A stretch of 64,000 bases of DNA from Catenulispora pinistramenti. GTDB taxonomy: Bacteria > Actinomycetota > Actinomycetes > Streptomycetales > Catenulisporaceae. Numbering within the stretch: position 1 is the stretch's first letter; each line of letters starts with the position of its first letter. A program made the position numbers and the translations under genes. The stretch covers positions 1 through 64,000 of the forward strand of contig NZ_JAAFYZ010000033.1 of NCBI RefSeq assembly GCF_018274385.1. The letters run 5' to 3'. Shown in pieces: positions 1 to 8,800 of the stretch. The notes under the pieces are model-generated. The model was not told the DNA's origin. It was given only the letters and a program-made list of their open reading frames with translations, and made no database searches.

Positions 1-64
1 GGCCGGGCGTGGAAGCTCCGTGAGGGGTGTAGCGGACCGGTACTAATAGGCCGAGGGCTTGACC
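1..64 (+). rRNA. rrl: 23S ribosomal RNA, 3' end only
   Basis: The first bases match the conserved 3' terminus of actinobacterial 23S rRNA, including the segment with ACCGGTACTAATAGGCCG that closes the molecule. Everything upstream lies outside the window. The 3' boundary is estimated from the end of the conserved pairing segment near GGGCTTGACC and could be off by a few bases. It is followed by a 5S gene, the normal order of an rrn operon. Confidence 0.93.
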
Positions 65-176
65 ACAAAGCTGATTCTTTTAAGCAAGATTCTTGCTGCT
101 CGCATCCACTGTTTAGATCTGAGACCCCTACTGGCTTCAGGGACCGTCACGCGGTTTCTGGCTGGTTGTCTCGTAG

Positions 177-297
177 TGTTACGGCCGCCATAGCGGTGGG
201 GAAACGCCCGGTCCCATTCCGAACCCGGAAGCTAAGCCCGCCAGCGCCGATGGTACTGCCAGGGGGACCTGGTGGGAGAGTAGGACGCGGCCGGACT
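177..297 (+). rRNA. rrf: 5S ribosomal RNA
   Basis: A 120-base segment has the conserved 5S landmarks: GGGAAACGCCCGGT, CATTCCGAACCCGGAAGCTAAG, the GCGCCGATGGTACTGC block and GGGAGAGTAGGACGC. The two ends pair (CGGCCGC near 183 with GCGGCCG near 290) to form helix I. It lies about 110 bases after the 23S end. The ends are estimated to within a few bases. Confidence 0.95.
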
Positions 298-305
298 AAA
301 TTTGC

Positions 306-343
306 CAGTAGGCCCCCGACAGGTTTCTGTCGGGGGCCTACTG
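306..343 (+). terminator. Terminator of the rRNA operon
   Basis: A 17-bp perfect stem (CAGTAGGCCCCCGACAG paired with its complement at 327-343) encloses a 4-base loop and starts about ten bases after the 5S gene. The run of T after the stem is short, as is common in actinobacteria. Position and strength fit a transcription terminator for the rrn operon. Confidence 0.88.
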
Positions 344-663
344 CGTTTCCCGGAACTATGTCGGCCACATTCATTCAGCGCCATGCGCCCTGGTTTCGGC
401 CGCGGGCGGGTTCGAGCATCAGGCGCCTGGGCTCGAGGCCCCACTCAGTAGCGATGCTGGGCCCGGCCCTTCACTGCGATCGCCGGCGACCCCTGCAGGA
501 CCCCGCTCGGCCGTCATGCCCGGCGCGCTAGCGCTCAGTTCCGCCGCTGGAGGTCTCTCACGGGTCGCCAGCGGGGCCGCGACTCCCGGTTAGCTCTGGC
601 GGCCTCACTGCCTCGCTTCGCAGCCTTCTGTGGTGCCCCAGCTGGCGCCACGCACCAACAAAA
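344..663. other. Intergenic, no gene seen
   Basis: The stretch between the rRNA terminator and the terminator of tRNA-Ala has open frames only as compositional shadows. None has a plausible ribosome-binding site or a recognisable protein. I see no RNA gene here. Confidence 0.6.
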
Positions 664-692
664 AAGTCCCGGTCGACAATCGACCGGGACTT
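664..692 (-). terminator. Terminator downstream of tRNA-Ala
   Basis: A 13-bp perfect inverted repeat (AAGTCCCGGTCGA with TCGACCGGGACTT) has a 3-base loop. Read on the minus strand it is followed by a run of six T, so it is a textbook intrinsic terminator for the tRNA-Ala transcript immediately upstream. Confidence 0.88.
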
Positions 693-699
693 CTTTCTG

Positions 700-773
700 T
701 GGACCTGAGGAGATTTGAACTCCTGACCCCCTCGATGCGAACGAGGTGCGCTACCAGACTGCGCCACAGGCCC
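700..773 (-). tRNA. tRNA-Ala (anticodon CGC)
   Basis: The minus strand folds into a full cloverleaf of 74 bases. The acceptor stem GGGCCTG pairs with CAGGTCC, the anticodon stem CCTCG/CGAGG encloses the loop TTCGCAT, and the T-loop is TTCAAAT. The anticodon CGC reads GCG (Ala). The discriminator base is A. CCA is not encoded. Confidence 0.96.
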
Positions 774-832
774 TCCAACGAGTCAGAAATCTATCACATG
801 GCCCGACCCGTTCCGAAACTCGTTTTCCGGCG

Positions 833-1651
833 TTAGCCGTTGGCGGCCCTGCGGTACTCGTGCGGGGACTGGGCGGGGCGCCACACCGTGGACTCCGGAT
901 CGCGGACCAGAGGATCGGCGGAGCCTGGGGCCGGTGCTGAGGTGCGCTGGTCGGCCTGGCGCTGCTGGCGGTCGCGGCGGCGGTCGGCGGCCAGGGCGGC
1001 TTGGCGGCGGCGGTAGCGTTCGCGGGCGCGCTGCTTCTCGTCGCGGCGGATGTAGACGACGTAGCCCGAGAACAGGGCCGCGGGGGCGAGCATCGCCCCG
1101 ATGTAGGCCAGGCCAAGGACAGTGCTCACGATGGCGCCCAGGGTCGCCAGGGCGAACAGGGCGGCGACCACGCGGCGGCGGCGCATCAGCAGCACTCCGC
1201 GGCGGCGGGCTGCCGTCGTGGCGCGCGTGGGCTTGGTGATCGACTGCTGGTGGGGCGGCAGTTGTGCGGTGACGGCCTTGCGGGACTGGGCGGCGGCCGG
1301 GGTCGGCTTCGCCGGCGGCTTGGGCATCGGGGCCGCGGCCGGCTTCGGCTTGAGGTTCTCCACCGGTGTCGGGAGGACGGCCGTCTTGCGCAGTGGCTGC
1401 TTCTTCTCCGCGGGACGCCTGTCCCCGGGGCGCGGGGAGAGGGCGCCGTCGGTGCCGGTGGCCGCCAAGGCCTCGTCGGCGAGCACCTTCTTCTCGAAGC
1501 GTTCGCTGCGCCCGAGGGTGCGGATGGCGGCCGCGTAGCGCGCCTTCTCGCGCGCCTCGTTCAGTTGCTCTTCCCTGCGCAGCCACACTGGGACGAGGTA
1601 CACGGCCCAGGCGCCGACGATTCCCGCGTAGATGAGGCCGCTGCTGCTCAC
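833..1651 (-). CDS. sepX: Divisome membrane protein SepX/GlpR
   Basis: A 272-aa membrane protein resembling the actinobacterial SepX/GlpR family, which works with cell-division and polar-growth machinery. What is visible: an N-terminal transmembrane segment at about residues 6-23 opening with the family-like MSSSGLIYAGIVGAWAVYLV, a charged helix (about 25-60), a Pro/Ala-rich linker (about 75-145) and two closely spaced transmembrane helices (about 161-201) followed by an Arg-rich tail. The start is GTG at 1651. In streptomycetes sepX lies beside rimJ-like, mogA and glp/moeA genes. The next two genes here follow that order, which supports the call. The family assignment is from memory of conserved sequence and synteny, not from a search. 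Confidence 0.82.
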   Translation of the reverse strand: MSSSGLIYAGIVGAWAVYLVPVWLRREEQLNEAREKARYAAAIRTLGRSERFEKKVLADEALAATGTDGALSPRPGDRRPAEKKQPLRKTAVLPTPVENLKPKPAAAPMPKPPAKPTPAAAQSRKAVTAQLPPHQQSITKPTRATTAARRRGVLLMRRRRVVAALFALATLGAIVSTVLGLAYIGAMLAPAALFSGYVVYIRRDEKQRARERYRRRQAALAADRRRDRQQRQADQRTSAPAPGSADPLVRDPESTVWRPAQSPHEYRRAANG

Positions 1652-1801
1652 AACACAGCACAGTAGAGGGGCCGACGATCATCAAGGCGCATTCTGTCGG
1701 CGTGTCGTTGAGGTTGTGACGAGACTGTTGTGACAGATGGGGCCAGTTGATCAGTCTAGGGTGTCCGCTGTTCCCCCATCAAGCACGGTCCACACCATTT
1801 G

Positions 1802-2536
1802 TCACCCGGCTGGAGTAGTGCCGCTGCTCGAAAGAGTGACGCGCCAGCGGGCCAGCAGTCCGTCCGGCACCTCCTGGGAGGTCAGCGCGAACGCCTCGTG
1901 GTCCCGCCAGTCGCCGTCGATGTGCAGATACGCCCGGCGCAGCCCCTCGGGGCGGAAGCCGAGCTTGTGGACCACACGCAGACTGGCCGCGTTCTCCGGC
2001 CGGATGCACACCTCGATGCGGTGCAGTCCGGCGGCGCGGAAGCAGTGGTCGACGGCCAGGGCGACGGCGGTCGGGGTGATGCCGCGGCCGGCGACGGTCT
2101 CGTCGACCCAGTAGCCGATGTTCGCCGAGCGCAACGAGCCCCAGGTGATGCTGGTGACCGTGAGCTGGCCGACGAGCCGGTGGGCGACCGGCTTGGCCGG
2201 CCGGCGACCCCGGCGGCCGCCGTGCTCGTGTTCGGTGTCCGGCAGGCCGTCGAGCACGTCGGCGGGGTCGGAGGGCTCGGCGTAGTCGATGGCGAACGGC
2301 AGCATCCGGCCGGCCAGCGCCTCGGTGCGCAGCCGCCGCACCATCTGCCGGAAGGTGATCCGCCCGCTGGTGTCACCGGGCGGCACGGTGGCCTCCCAAC
2401 GCGACAGCCAGGACCGGTTGCGCTCCTTCAGCTCCCGCCAGGCCGGGGCGTCGGACAACGCCAGCGGGCGCAGCCGTACTGCTCCGTCGCCCAGGACCGC
2501 CGGCCACGCGGCGCCCCACCCGGCGGGCCGGTTCAG
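1802..2536 (-). CDS. GNAT N-acetyltransferase, RimJ/RimL type, probable CTG start
   Basis: The protein resembles the RimJ/RimL branch of GNAT acetyltransferases, which transfer acetyl from acetyl-CoA to an N-terminal amine. Conserved stretches include WRELKERNRSWLSRWEAT near the N-terminus and a central region GSLRSANIGYWVDETVAGRG with the acetyl-CoA-binding context. The first ATG/GTG/TTG codon in frame is TTG at 2458, but translation upstream of it continues as AVLGDGAVRLRPLALSDAP, which matches the usual family N-terminus. The frame upstream has no conventional start before a stop. CTG at 2536-2534 overlaps the mogA stop (CTGA), giving a 244-aa protein and translational coupling, so I chose it. 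If wrong, the protein is 218 aa from 2458. Confidence 0.8.
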   Translation of the reverse strand: MNRPAGWGAAWPAVLGDGAVRLRPLALSDAPAWRELKERNRSWLSRWEATVPPGDTSGRITFRQMVRRLRTEALAGRMLPFAIDYAEPSDPADVLDGLPDTEHEHGGRRGRRPAKPVAHRLVGQLTVTSITWGSLRSANIGYWVDETVAGRGITPTAVALAVDHCFRAAGLHRIEVCIRPENAASLRVVHKLGFRPEGLRRAYLHIDGDWRDHEAFALTSQEVPDGLLARWRVTLSSSGTTPAG

Positions 2537-3003
2537 TGGTCGCCCCCGTGCAACTGGTCGAGCGCGTGCGCGAGCACCCGCCCCAGGACCGCCATGCCGT
2601 CCTTCACCCCGCCCGGGGAGCCCGGCAGGTTGACGATGAGGGTGTTCCCGGCGACGCCGGCCGTGGCCCGGGACAGCGCCGCGGTCGGCACCTTCGCCAG
2701 CCCCTCGGCGCGGATCGCCTCCGAGATCCCGGGCACCTCGTAGTCGAGCACCCGCCGCGTCATGTCCGGGGTCTGATCCGTCGGCGAGATCCCGGTGCCC
2801 CCGGTGGTGACGATCACGTCGTAGCCCAGCGAGAGCATCCGCCGCAGCACGACCTCCACCGGCGCCCCGTCGGGCACCACCTCAGGCCCCGCGGCCGCGA
2901 AGCCGTGCTCGGCCAGCCGCTCCACGATGATCGGGCCCGTGGTGTCGGCGTACACCCCCTGAGCCGCGCGGTTGGACACCGTGACGACCATCGCACGCCG
3001 CAT
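2533..3003 (-). CDS. mogA: Molybdenum cofactor biosynthesis protein MogA/MoaB
   Basis: A 156-aa protein of the MogA/MoaB family, which adenylylates molybdopterin before molybdenum insertion. Visible motifs: TTGGTG at residues 66-71, SPTDQTP at 73-79 and the GSPGG loop near 128-132. The longer frame begins at TTG 3039, but ATG 3003 is preceded by a strong AGGGGGAG ribosome-binding site with good spacing and directly opens the first beta strand (MRRAMVVTVS), so it is preferred. The stop overlaps the presumed start of the GNAT gene, so the two are probably coupled in one operon. Confidence 0.92.
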   Translation of the reverse strand: MRRAMVVTVSNRAAQGVYADTTGPIIVERLAEHGFAAAGPEVVPDGAPVEVVLRRMLSLGYDVIVTTGGTGISPTDQTPDMTRRVLDYEVPGISEAIRAEGLAKVPTAALSRATAGVAGNTLIVNLPGSPGGVKDGMAVLGRVLAHALDQLHGGDH

Positions 3004-3078
3004 CGCGCTCCCCCTGTCAGGCTGAGTGTCGCCCGCCAACGCTACTCACTTTCCTCTCCGGGTGAGACTGGAAACGAA

Positions 3079-3108
3079 AGAACCCCGCCGGTCACCCGAC
3101 GGGGTTCT
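3079..3108 (-). terminator. Terminator downstream of tRNA-Phe
   Basis: A 13-bp stem with one G-T pair and a 4-base loop lies just after tRNA-Phe on the minus strand. The stem is followed by TTTCGTTT, giving a typical intrinsic terminator. Confidence 0.82.
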
Positions 3109-3125
3109 GCACGCGTTCTTCGAGG

Positions 3126-3199
3126 TGGCCAGGGCCGGGGTCGAACCGGCGACCTTCCGCTTTTCAGGCGGACGCTCGTACCAACTGAGCTACCTGGCC
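3126..3199 (-). tRNA. tRNA-Phe (anticodon GAA)
   Basis: The minus strand forms a 74-base cloverleaf with acceptor stem GGCCAGG/CCTGGCC, D-arm GCTC..GAGC, anticodon stem TCCGC/GCGGA around loop CTGAAAA and T-loop TTCGACC. The anticodon GAA reads UUC/UUU (Phe). The discriminator is A and CCA is not encoded. Confidence 0.96.
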
Positions 3200-3318
3200 C
3201 CACCGCGAAAGCGTCCGGTCGCCCGGACACCTGGAACAGCATACCGGATGGCGGGGTATACCTCCCACCGGGTTTGCGAAGCCCGCTTCCGCGGTACCGG
3301 GCAGTGCCGGAGGGCCGC

Positions 3319-3720
3319 TCAGCGGTATCCGTACCGGTGGTCCGCCTGGCGGGTGGTGACGATCTCCTTGCCCAGCGGGGCCAGCGAGACCGGGATCAGC
3401 TTGAAGTTGGCGACGCCCAGCGGGATGCCGATGACCGTCAGGCACAGCAGGACGCCGGTGATCGCGTGCCCGATGGCCAGCCAGATCCCGGCGACCACGA
3501 ACCAGACGACGTTCCCGAGGAACGACATGGCCCCGGCCCCGGGCTTGTCGACGATGGTCCGCCCGAACGGCCACAGCGCGTAGTTGGCGATCCGGAACGA
3601 GGCCAGGCCCCAGGGGATGGTGATGATCAGGACGCAGCAGATGATCCCGGCCAGCACGTAGCCGATGGCCATCCAGAAGCCGCACAGCACCAGCCAGATG
3701 ATGTTCAGAATGAAGCGCAT
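3319..3720 (-). CDS. YccF-family inner membrane protein
   Basis: A 133-aa integral membrane protein with two copies of the YccF/DUF307 repeat. Each copy has a hydrophobic hairpin followed by an IPxG(L/V)A motif: first TIPWGLASFRIANYALWPFG (about residues 34-53), then GIPLGVANFKLIPVSLAPLG. The function of the family is not established. ATG 3720 starts directly at MRFILNIIWLVLCGFWM, the usual family N-terminus. An ATG 12 bases upstream (3732) is an alternative. Much longer open frame extends upstream but runs into the tRNA-Asp gene and is not coding. Confidence 0.88.
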   Translation of the reverse strand: MRFILNIIWLVLCGFWMAIGYVLAGIICCVLIITIPWGLASFRIANYALWPFGRTIVDKPGAGAMSFLGNVVWFVVAGIWLAIGHAITGVLLCLTVIGIPLGVANFKLIPVSLAPLGKEIVTTRQADHRYGYR

Positions 3721-3874
3721 GTCTCCCCGCATATCCTCGCGCCGGCTGTTCGAACGGAGAACGCCTGAGCCGATCATCGCGTTCCATCGCGCCCACGGCC
3801 AGCCCTGAGCGGCTGCTCGGGCGGCAACCGGGCCGAGCAGACCGAGCAGACCAGGAGTCCGGGGCGGAAAAGCA

Positions 3875-3900
3875 GAAGAGCCGCCTCGCGGCGGCTCTTC
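3875..3900 (-). terminator. Terminator downstream of tRNA-Asp
   Basis: An 11-bp perfect stem (GAAGAGCCGCC with GGCGGCTCTTC) encloses a 4-base loop. On the minus strand it is followed by TGCTTTT, directly after the tRNA-Asp gene. Confidence 0.82.
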
Positions 3901-3905
3901 GTATG

Positions 3906-3980
3906 CGGTCCCGACGGGATTTGAACCCGCGACCTTCACCTTGACAGGGTGACGAGCACTCCTAGCTGCTCCACGGGACC
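3906..3980 (-). tRNA. tRNA-Asp (anticodon GTC)
   Basis: A 75-base cloverleaf on the minus strand: acceptor stem GGTCCCG/CGGGACC, anticodon stem TCACC/GGTGA around loop CTGTCAA and T-arm CGGGTTCAAATCCCG. The anticodon GTC reads GAC/GAU. The discriminator G is typical of tRNA-Asp. Confidence 0.96.
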
Positions 3981-4096
3981 TTGTATGTACTTGTACTGCC
4001 TTACGTTCCCAGCTCGGCCGGTTCCCCGACCGCTCGGTAGAGCATATCGGATTACCGCCGCAGTTCCTAACCACTTTCGGCCCAACTGGTACCGCG

Positions 4097-4169
4097 TACC
4101 CCCAACGGGATTCGAACCCGTGTTACCGCCTTGAAAGGGCGGCGTCCTAGGCCTCTAGACGATGGGGGC
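4097..4169 (-). tRNA. tRNA-Glu (anticodon TTC)
   Basis: A 73-base cloverleaf on the minus strand: acceptor GCCCCCA with TGGGGGT (one G-T pair), anticodon stem CCGCC/GGCGG around loop CTTTCAA and T-loop TTCGAAT. The anticodon TTC reads GAA/GAG. It forms a cluster with tRNA-Asp and tRNA-Phe on the same strand. Confidence 0.96.
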
Positions 4170-4365
4170 TGGTCTGCCCTCAACGTCCATCCGTCCGTCG
4201 GGGACGAGTTGAAGCATAGAGCACGATCAGCCCCGGGGCCAAAATGATTAGCGGCCCCACCCGCCCATTCGGTCGGCATGCGAGTCGCGGGCGAAGCAGT
4301 AACCGGTTCTGTTAACGACGACCGACCCGCTACCCTGGTACGCGACACACGCCAGGGGCGTGTGT

Positions 4366-4438
4366 GGGGCGCTAGCTCAATTGGCAGAGTAGCGGGCTTT
4401 TAACCCGTGGGTTGTGGGTTCGAGTCCCACGCGCCCTA
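4366..4438 (+). tRNA. tRNA-Lys (anticodon TTT), island attachment site
   Basis: A 73-base cloverleaf: acceptor GGGGCGC with GCGCCCT, anticodon stem GCGGG/CCCGT region around loop CTTTTAA, T-arm GTGGGTTCGAGTCCCAC. The anticodon TTT reads AAA/AAG. Bases 4416-4439, covering the T-arm and acceptor 3' side, occur again at 34757-34780 without the rest of a tRNA. This identifies the gene as the integration target of the island to its right. Confidence 0.96.
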
Positions 4439-4439
4439 C
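4416..4439. repeat. attL-like direct repeat in the tRNA-Lys 3' end
   Basis: This 24-base segment begins GGGTTCGAGTCCCACGCG, covers the T-loop through the discriminator base of tRNA-Lys, and is identical to 34757-34780. Tyrosine recombinases often use the 3' half of a tRNA gene as attB and leave such repeats at both island ends. The integrase remnant starts about 175 bases inside this copy. Confidence 0.85.
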
Positions 4440-4456
4440 GAACGAGTGTTCTGTAT

Positions 4457-4478
4457 CCCCACTTTGGGGCGCCTTTTT
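4457..4478 (+). terminator. Possible terminator after tRNA-Lys
   Basis: A short 5-bp stem (CCCCA/TGGGG) with a 3-base loop is followed by GCGCC and five T. It lies 20 bases after tRNA-Lys. The stem is short, so this is a modest call. Confidence 0.45.
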
Positions 4479-4613
4479 GCTGGTCAGGGCGTCGTCTGGC
4501 AGGTCGGCGCCATTTCTAGCGTTGCCCTTGTTTGAGTACTCTGTCGCGCGCGGACGCGACTTTGATCATGGTTGATCGAAGATCGCGGCAAATACGCGGA
4601 TAGGGTTTGGGCT

Positions 4614-5292
4614 CTACGCGTCCTCGTCGTCGTTCCAGTCGAGAGCACGCTCGATGCGCTTGCGGGCGACGTCCTCCTGGCCGTCGACGCATTTGGCGTA
4701 GGTGGACAGCAGCATCTCGACGCTGTGCCCGGCCCATTCGGCGACCTGCGGTGCCGGGACACCGGCGTTGAGCCGGGTGGACACGCATGTGTGCCGCAGG
4801 TCATAGGGGCGTTTGCCGAGCGGGGAGTCGTACTGGACCTTGGTCGGCACGTCGAGGCGGGCGCCGGCCCAGATTTTGGCGTAGGTGGCCGGTCGGATTT
4901 TCTCGCCATCTTCGCGGGTGAACAGCCGTCCGTCTTCGGGGGTTCCATACTCGGCCAGGTGGGCCCGTAGGATCTTTACAAGGCCCGGGCAGGCTGCGAG
5001 GGCCTCACTTGGGCGGAGCCCCGCGTAGTAGAGGATTGCGAAGAACGCGGACAGATGTGCTCCAGTGCGGCCGCGGCCTTGGTTTTTTACTGCGGCGATG
5101 AGCTCGCGGGCCTGGACCGGGCTGACGACGACGCGGCGGTCGGTCGTGGTGGCTTTTGCGCGGCGCGGACTTGGCGATCCAGTCCAAGGGGTTGACCCCC
5201 AGGCGACCGAGTTCGATGGCGTACTTGATGGCGGCGGACAGGCCCTTCATCTTATTTAGGAGGCACAGCCGCAGCCGTCGCTGCGTCGGCAA
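4614..5292 (-). pseudogene. Decayed tyrosine recombinase (integrase)
   Basis: On the minus strand the sequence encodes a broken phage-type integrase. The C-terminal part is intact: RPYDLRHTCVSTRLNAG with catalytic Arg and His, then HSVEMLLSTYAKC with the catalytic Tyr, ending at 4614. An upstream part in the same frame reads HLSAFFAILYYAGLRPSEAL, carrying the first catalytic Arg, but passes directly into PGLVKILRAHLAEYG. The 40-60 residues normally between these blocks are missing. Near 5155 the frame shifts relative to the N-terminal piece NKMKGLSAAIKYAIELGRLG, and the usual N-terminus before it is absent. I infer an inactive gene that once catalysed insertion at tRNA-Lys. Confidence 0.85.
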
Positions 5293-5895
5293 CCGGGTTC
5301 TGAGACATTCGGCAGATCAGATCGCCGACTTGAGCTCAGACCGTCCACGGTGGTTCAGAACGCCGGTGGCGCGCCGCCGTGGCCAGGCGATGGCGGTCGG
5401 TTGAGGCGCGGCCACCAGGACACTGATCTCCACGCAGCTGATGACCGGCTTGGACGAACGCGACGGCTTCGCGAGCGTGACACCGATCGACGGTATCGAA
5501 GTGCTCTGGTCCTGCATGAAAGGCCACTACCGAGTCGACATCGACGCGCACGGGTAACAGGAGCTTGACAAATCAGGCCCGCTAGAGTTGAAGCTGATGT
5601 AATCAGGGAAGTTCCACTGTTGATCAGAGCTTTGACTCACGCAGCTGGCGAAGTCGATAATCGACGCACGATGGGCCGTGATCTGCGGTCTGAGCTCGCC
5701 GCATCCGACGAGGGGGAAGAGTCGGTGGAGCCAGGTTCAATTGCGTGTGCGCGCAGCTCCGTGATTTCGTCGGATACCGATCCGACGCGGCCTATGCGGC
5801 ATGTGCATACGGTGCCGAAGTCACAAGCGTACGCAAGCATGGTGGATGACACTGTGGGGTTTCGGCGCAGTGAGTGAACTACCTGGTGGCGCCAT
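5293..5895. other. Intergenic region with small unassigned frames
   Basis: About 600 bases separate the integrase remnant from the EccC gene. One frame (5441-5557, plus strand) encodes 38 residues ending in a Trp/Cys-containing tail and could be the end of a lost gene, but it has no recognisable family. A TTGACA hexamer near 5569 may belong to a promoter for the downstream gene, but I see no convincing -10 partner. Nothing else is supported. Confidence 0.4.
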
Positions 5896-8800
5896 ATGCG
5901 CATGACCTTGACGATCGTCGATCCGCTCCAGGCAGCGAAGGCGGATATCGTACTGTCTGCCGACGACCAGACTCCTATAGCGAAGATCGCTGCGCTGCTG
6001 GCGAGACTGGTCGGTAGTCCCGGACCGAATGCGCCGGCCTTGTTCGTCGGCGGGGAGTTGGTCGGTCCGCACCACACCCTCGCTTCTTCACCGCTCCTGG
6101 AAGGGGCGGTGGTCTCGTTGCACGATCCGTCCGGGGGCCTGCCGTCCGAGCCGAGCGGGGCGTTCGAGGTACGAATTGTCGGCGGGCCGGCGGCTGGTCC
6201 GGTTCACCGCCTAGCTCCTGGCAGCGTCGACGTGGGCCGGGCACCCGGGATGCAGATTCGCCTGGACGACCCTGCGGTGCCGGACTCCGCGCTTCGGATC
6301 AGCCTCGACGTAAGCGGCGTGGTACGCGTCGCCCCGTTCGAGGGGACCGCCGCCACGTTGGACCAGATGCCGCTGGAGACACAGGCCGTGTGGCCTGTGG
6401 AGTCGCAGATCGCTATCGGGTCGACGCTGCTCGAACTGGGGCCGTACATGCCGCCGGACGCGGCGTTGATCGTGGCGGAGGACGGCACCGCACTTGAGTT
6501 CAACCGGCCGCCGCGGATCCTGCCGCCGGAGCGGCAGACCCGGTTCCGGCTGCCGGCGCCGGTCAGCGAGGAGCACAAGCGCCCGTTCCCGATCGTGATG
6601 CTGGTCGCGCCGCTGCTGATGTCGGTGGCGATGGCGGTCATGATGAAGCGGCCCGAGTACCTGATGATGGCCGCGATGTCGCCGGTGATGATGCTCGGCA
6701 ACTTCTGGCAGGACAAGAAGTCCGGCAAGAAGACATTCGCCCAGCAAGCCGCCGAGTATGAGGAGAAGAAGGCCCGGATCGAGCAGGAAGCCCGAACCGC
6801 TCTGACCGCCGAGCGGCGGGCCCGGCTGCATGCCTGCCCCGACGCGGCGATGATTCTGGACATCGCCACCGGCCCGCGGATGCGGCTGTGGGAGCGGCGC
6901 CGCGAGGACGAGGACCACCTACTGCTGCGGGTCGGCACCCTGGATCAGCCCAGCGAAGTCGTTCTCGATGACCCCGAGCAGGACGAGCACCGGCGCCAGG
7001 TGGCGTGGACCCTGCCCGACGCGCCCGTGACAATCTCGCTGCGTGAGCGCGGTGTGATCGGGCTTGCCGGGACTGGGGACACCCCTCGGGCGATCGCGCG
7101 GTGGCAGCTCGCCCAGACCGCGACCTTGACCAGCCCTACGGACGTCCAGATATATCTGCTGACCGATCGTGAAGCCCAGCCGGTTTGGGATTGGCTGCGC
7201 TGGCTGCCGCACGTTAGTGCCGGAGAAGGTACACAAGCCAGCGCTTTGATCGGTCTCGACGCCACGACCGTTGCGCAGCGCATCGCGGAGCTCAACGCCG
7301 TAGTCACCGCCCGGACGAAGGCGGTAGCCACGGACCAGCATCGGGAGGCACGGTTCGAGGAACCTGACATCATCGTGGTCCTCGACGGCGCGCGGCGGCT
7401 GCGTGCCATGCCGGGCATGGTCCAGATTCTGGCGCAAGGGCCTGCGGTCGGCGTTTACGCTATCTGTCTTGATGCCGAGCAACGGTTCTTGCCTGGCGAG
7501 TGCCAGGCAGTTGCCGTCGCGGGCCCGGATGGTCTGCGGGTCCAGCAGGTCGGCGAGGAAGTTCTGCGAGGAGTCCGGCCGGATGCAGTCTCGCCGGTGT
7601 GGTGTCAGCGTTTGGCGCGTGGTCTGTCAGCTGTTCGGGTGGTAGCCGAATCCAAGGACGAGACCGGGATTCCGACATCGAGCCGCCTGCTCGATGTGTT
7701 GGGTCTGGAGCCGCCGACCAGCCAAGCGATTGCTGCGCGCTGGAGCATGGGCGGCGAGACGACGATGGCGATGTTGGGTGAGTCGTTCGACGGCCCGTTC
7801 GGGATCGACATTCGTCGCGATGGTCCGCACGGTCTGATCGCCGGTACCACTGGTGCCGGTAAGTCTGAGTTGTTGCAGTCGATCGTGGCGGCGTTGGCGG
7901 TGGCGAACAAGCCGACGGCGATGACGTTCGTGTTGGTGGACTACAAGGGCGGTTCGGCGTTCAAGGACTGTGTGCAGTTGCCGCACACCGTGGGTATGGT
8001 CACCGACCTGGACAACCACCTGGTGGAGCGGGCGCTGGAGTCGTTGGGCGCGGAGCTGAAGCGCCGGGAGCACATCCTGGCCGAGGCTGATGCTAAGGAT
8101 ATTGAGGCTTACGGCGACATCCGGAAGAAGGCTGCGTCGACCGAGGGGCGTCAGCAGCTGGACCCGATGCCGCGGCTGCTGATCGTGATCGACGAGTTCG
8201 CGTCGATGGTGCGGGAGTTGCCGGACTTCGTCACGGGTCTGGTGAACATCGCTCAGCGTGGTCGGTCTCTGGGTATTCACTTGCTGCTGGCCACGCAGCG
8301 GCCCTCGGGTGTGGTGTCGCCGGAGATCCGGGCCAACACCAACCTTCGGATCGCGCTGCGGGTGACCGACGGGAACGAGTCGACGGACGTCATCGATGAC
8401 CCGTCGGCCGGGTTCATTTCGAAGTCGACGCCCGGTCGTGCCTATGTGCGGCTGGGTGCCAACTCGCTGGTGCCGTTCCAGGCCGGCCGCGTCGGCGGTC
8501 GCCGCCCCGGCGCGGCCGTCACAAACGTGCCTGCTCCTTGGGGAACCCATCTGTCGTGGTCTGCACTTGCTGTCCAGCCTCCGCGCGAGCCGGAGCCTCC
8601 CAAGGCCGAGGACGACGCGGAGATCACGGACTTGAAGGTGCTGGTCGACGCGATCCGCGAGGCGAACACGGCGATGCAGATCCCGCCGCAGCACTCGCCG
8701 TGGCTGCCGGCGTTGCAGGACGTGGTGTTGCTCTCCGACGTGCCGCCGGTGCGTCGGCACGGTGGTCACGACCTGGCGCCGGTGCCGTGGGGCATCGACG

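Noticed and set aside
147-531. Small proteins across the 5S rRNA gene
   Set aside because: They overlap the structured 5S RNA and its terminator and have no family resemblance.
5441-5557. A 38-residue gene before EccC
   Set aside because: A short frame without a recognisable family or clear ribosome-binding site. It is kept only as a remark on the intergenic region.
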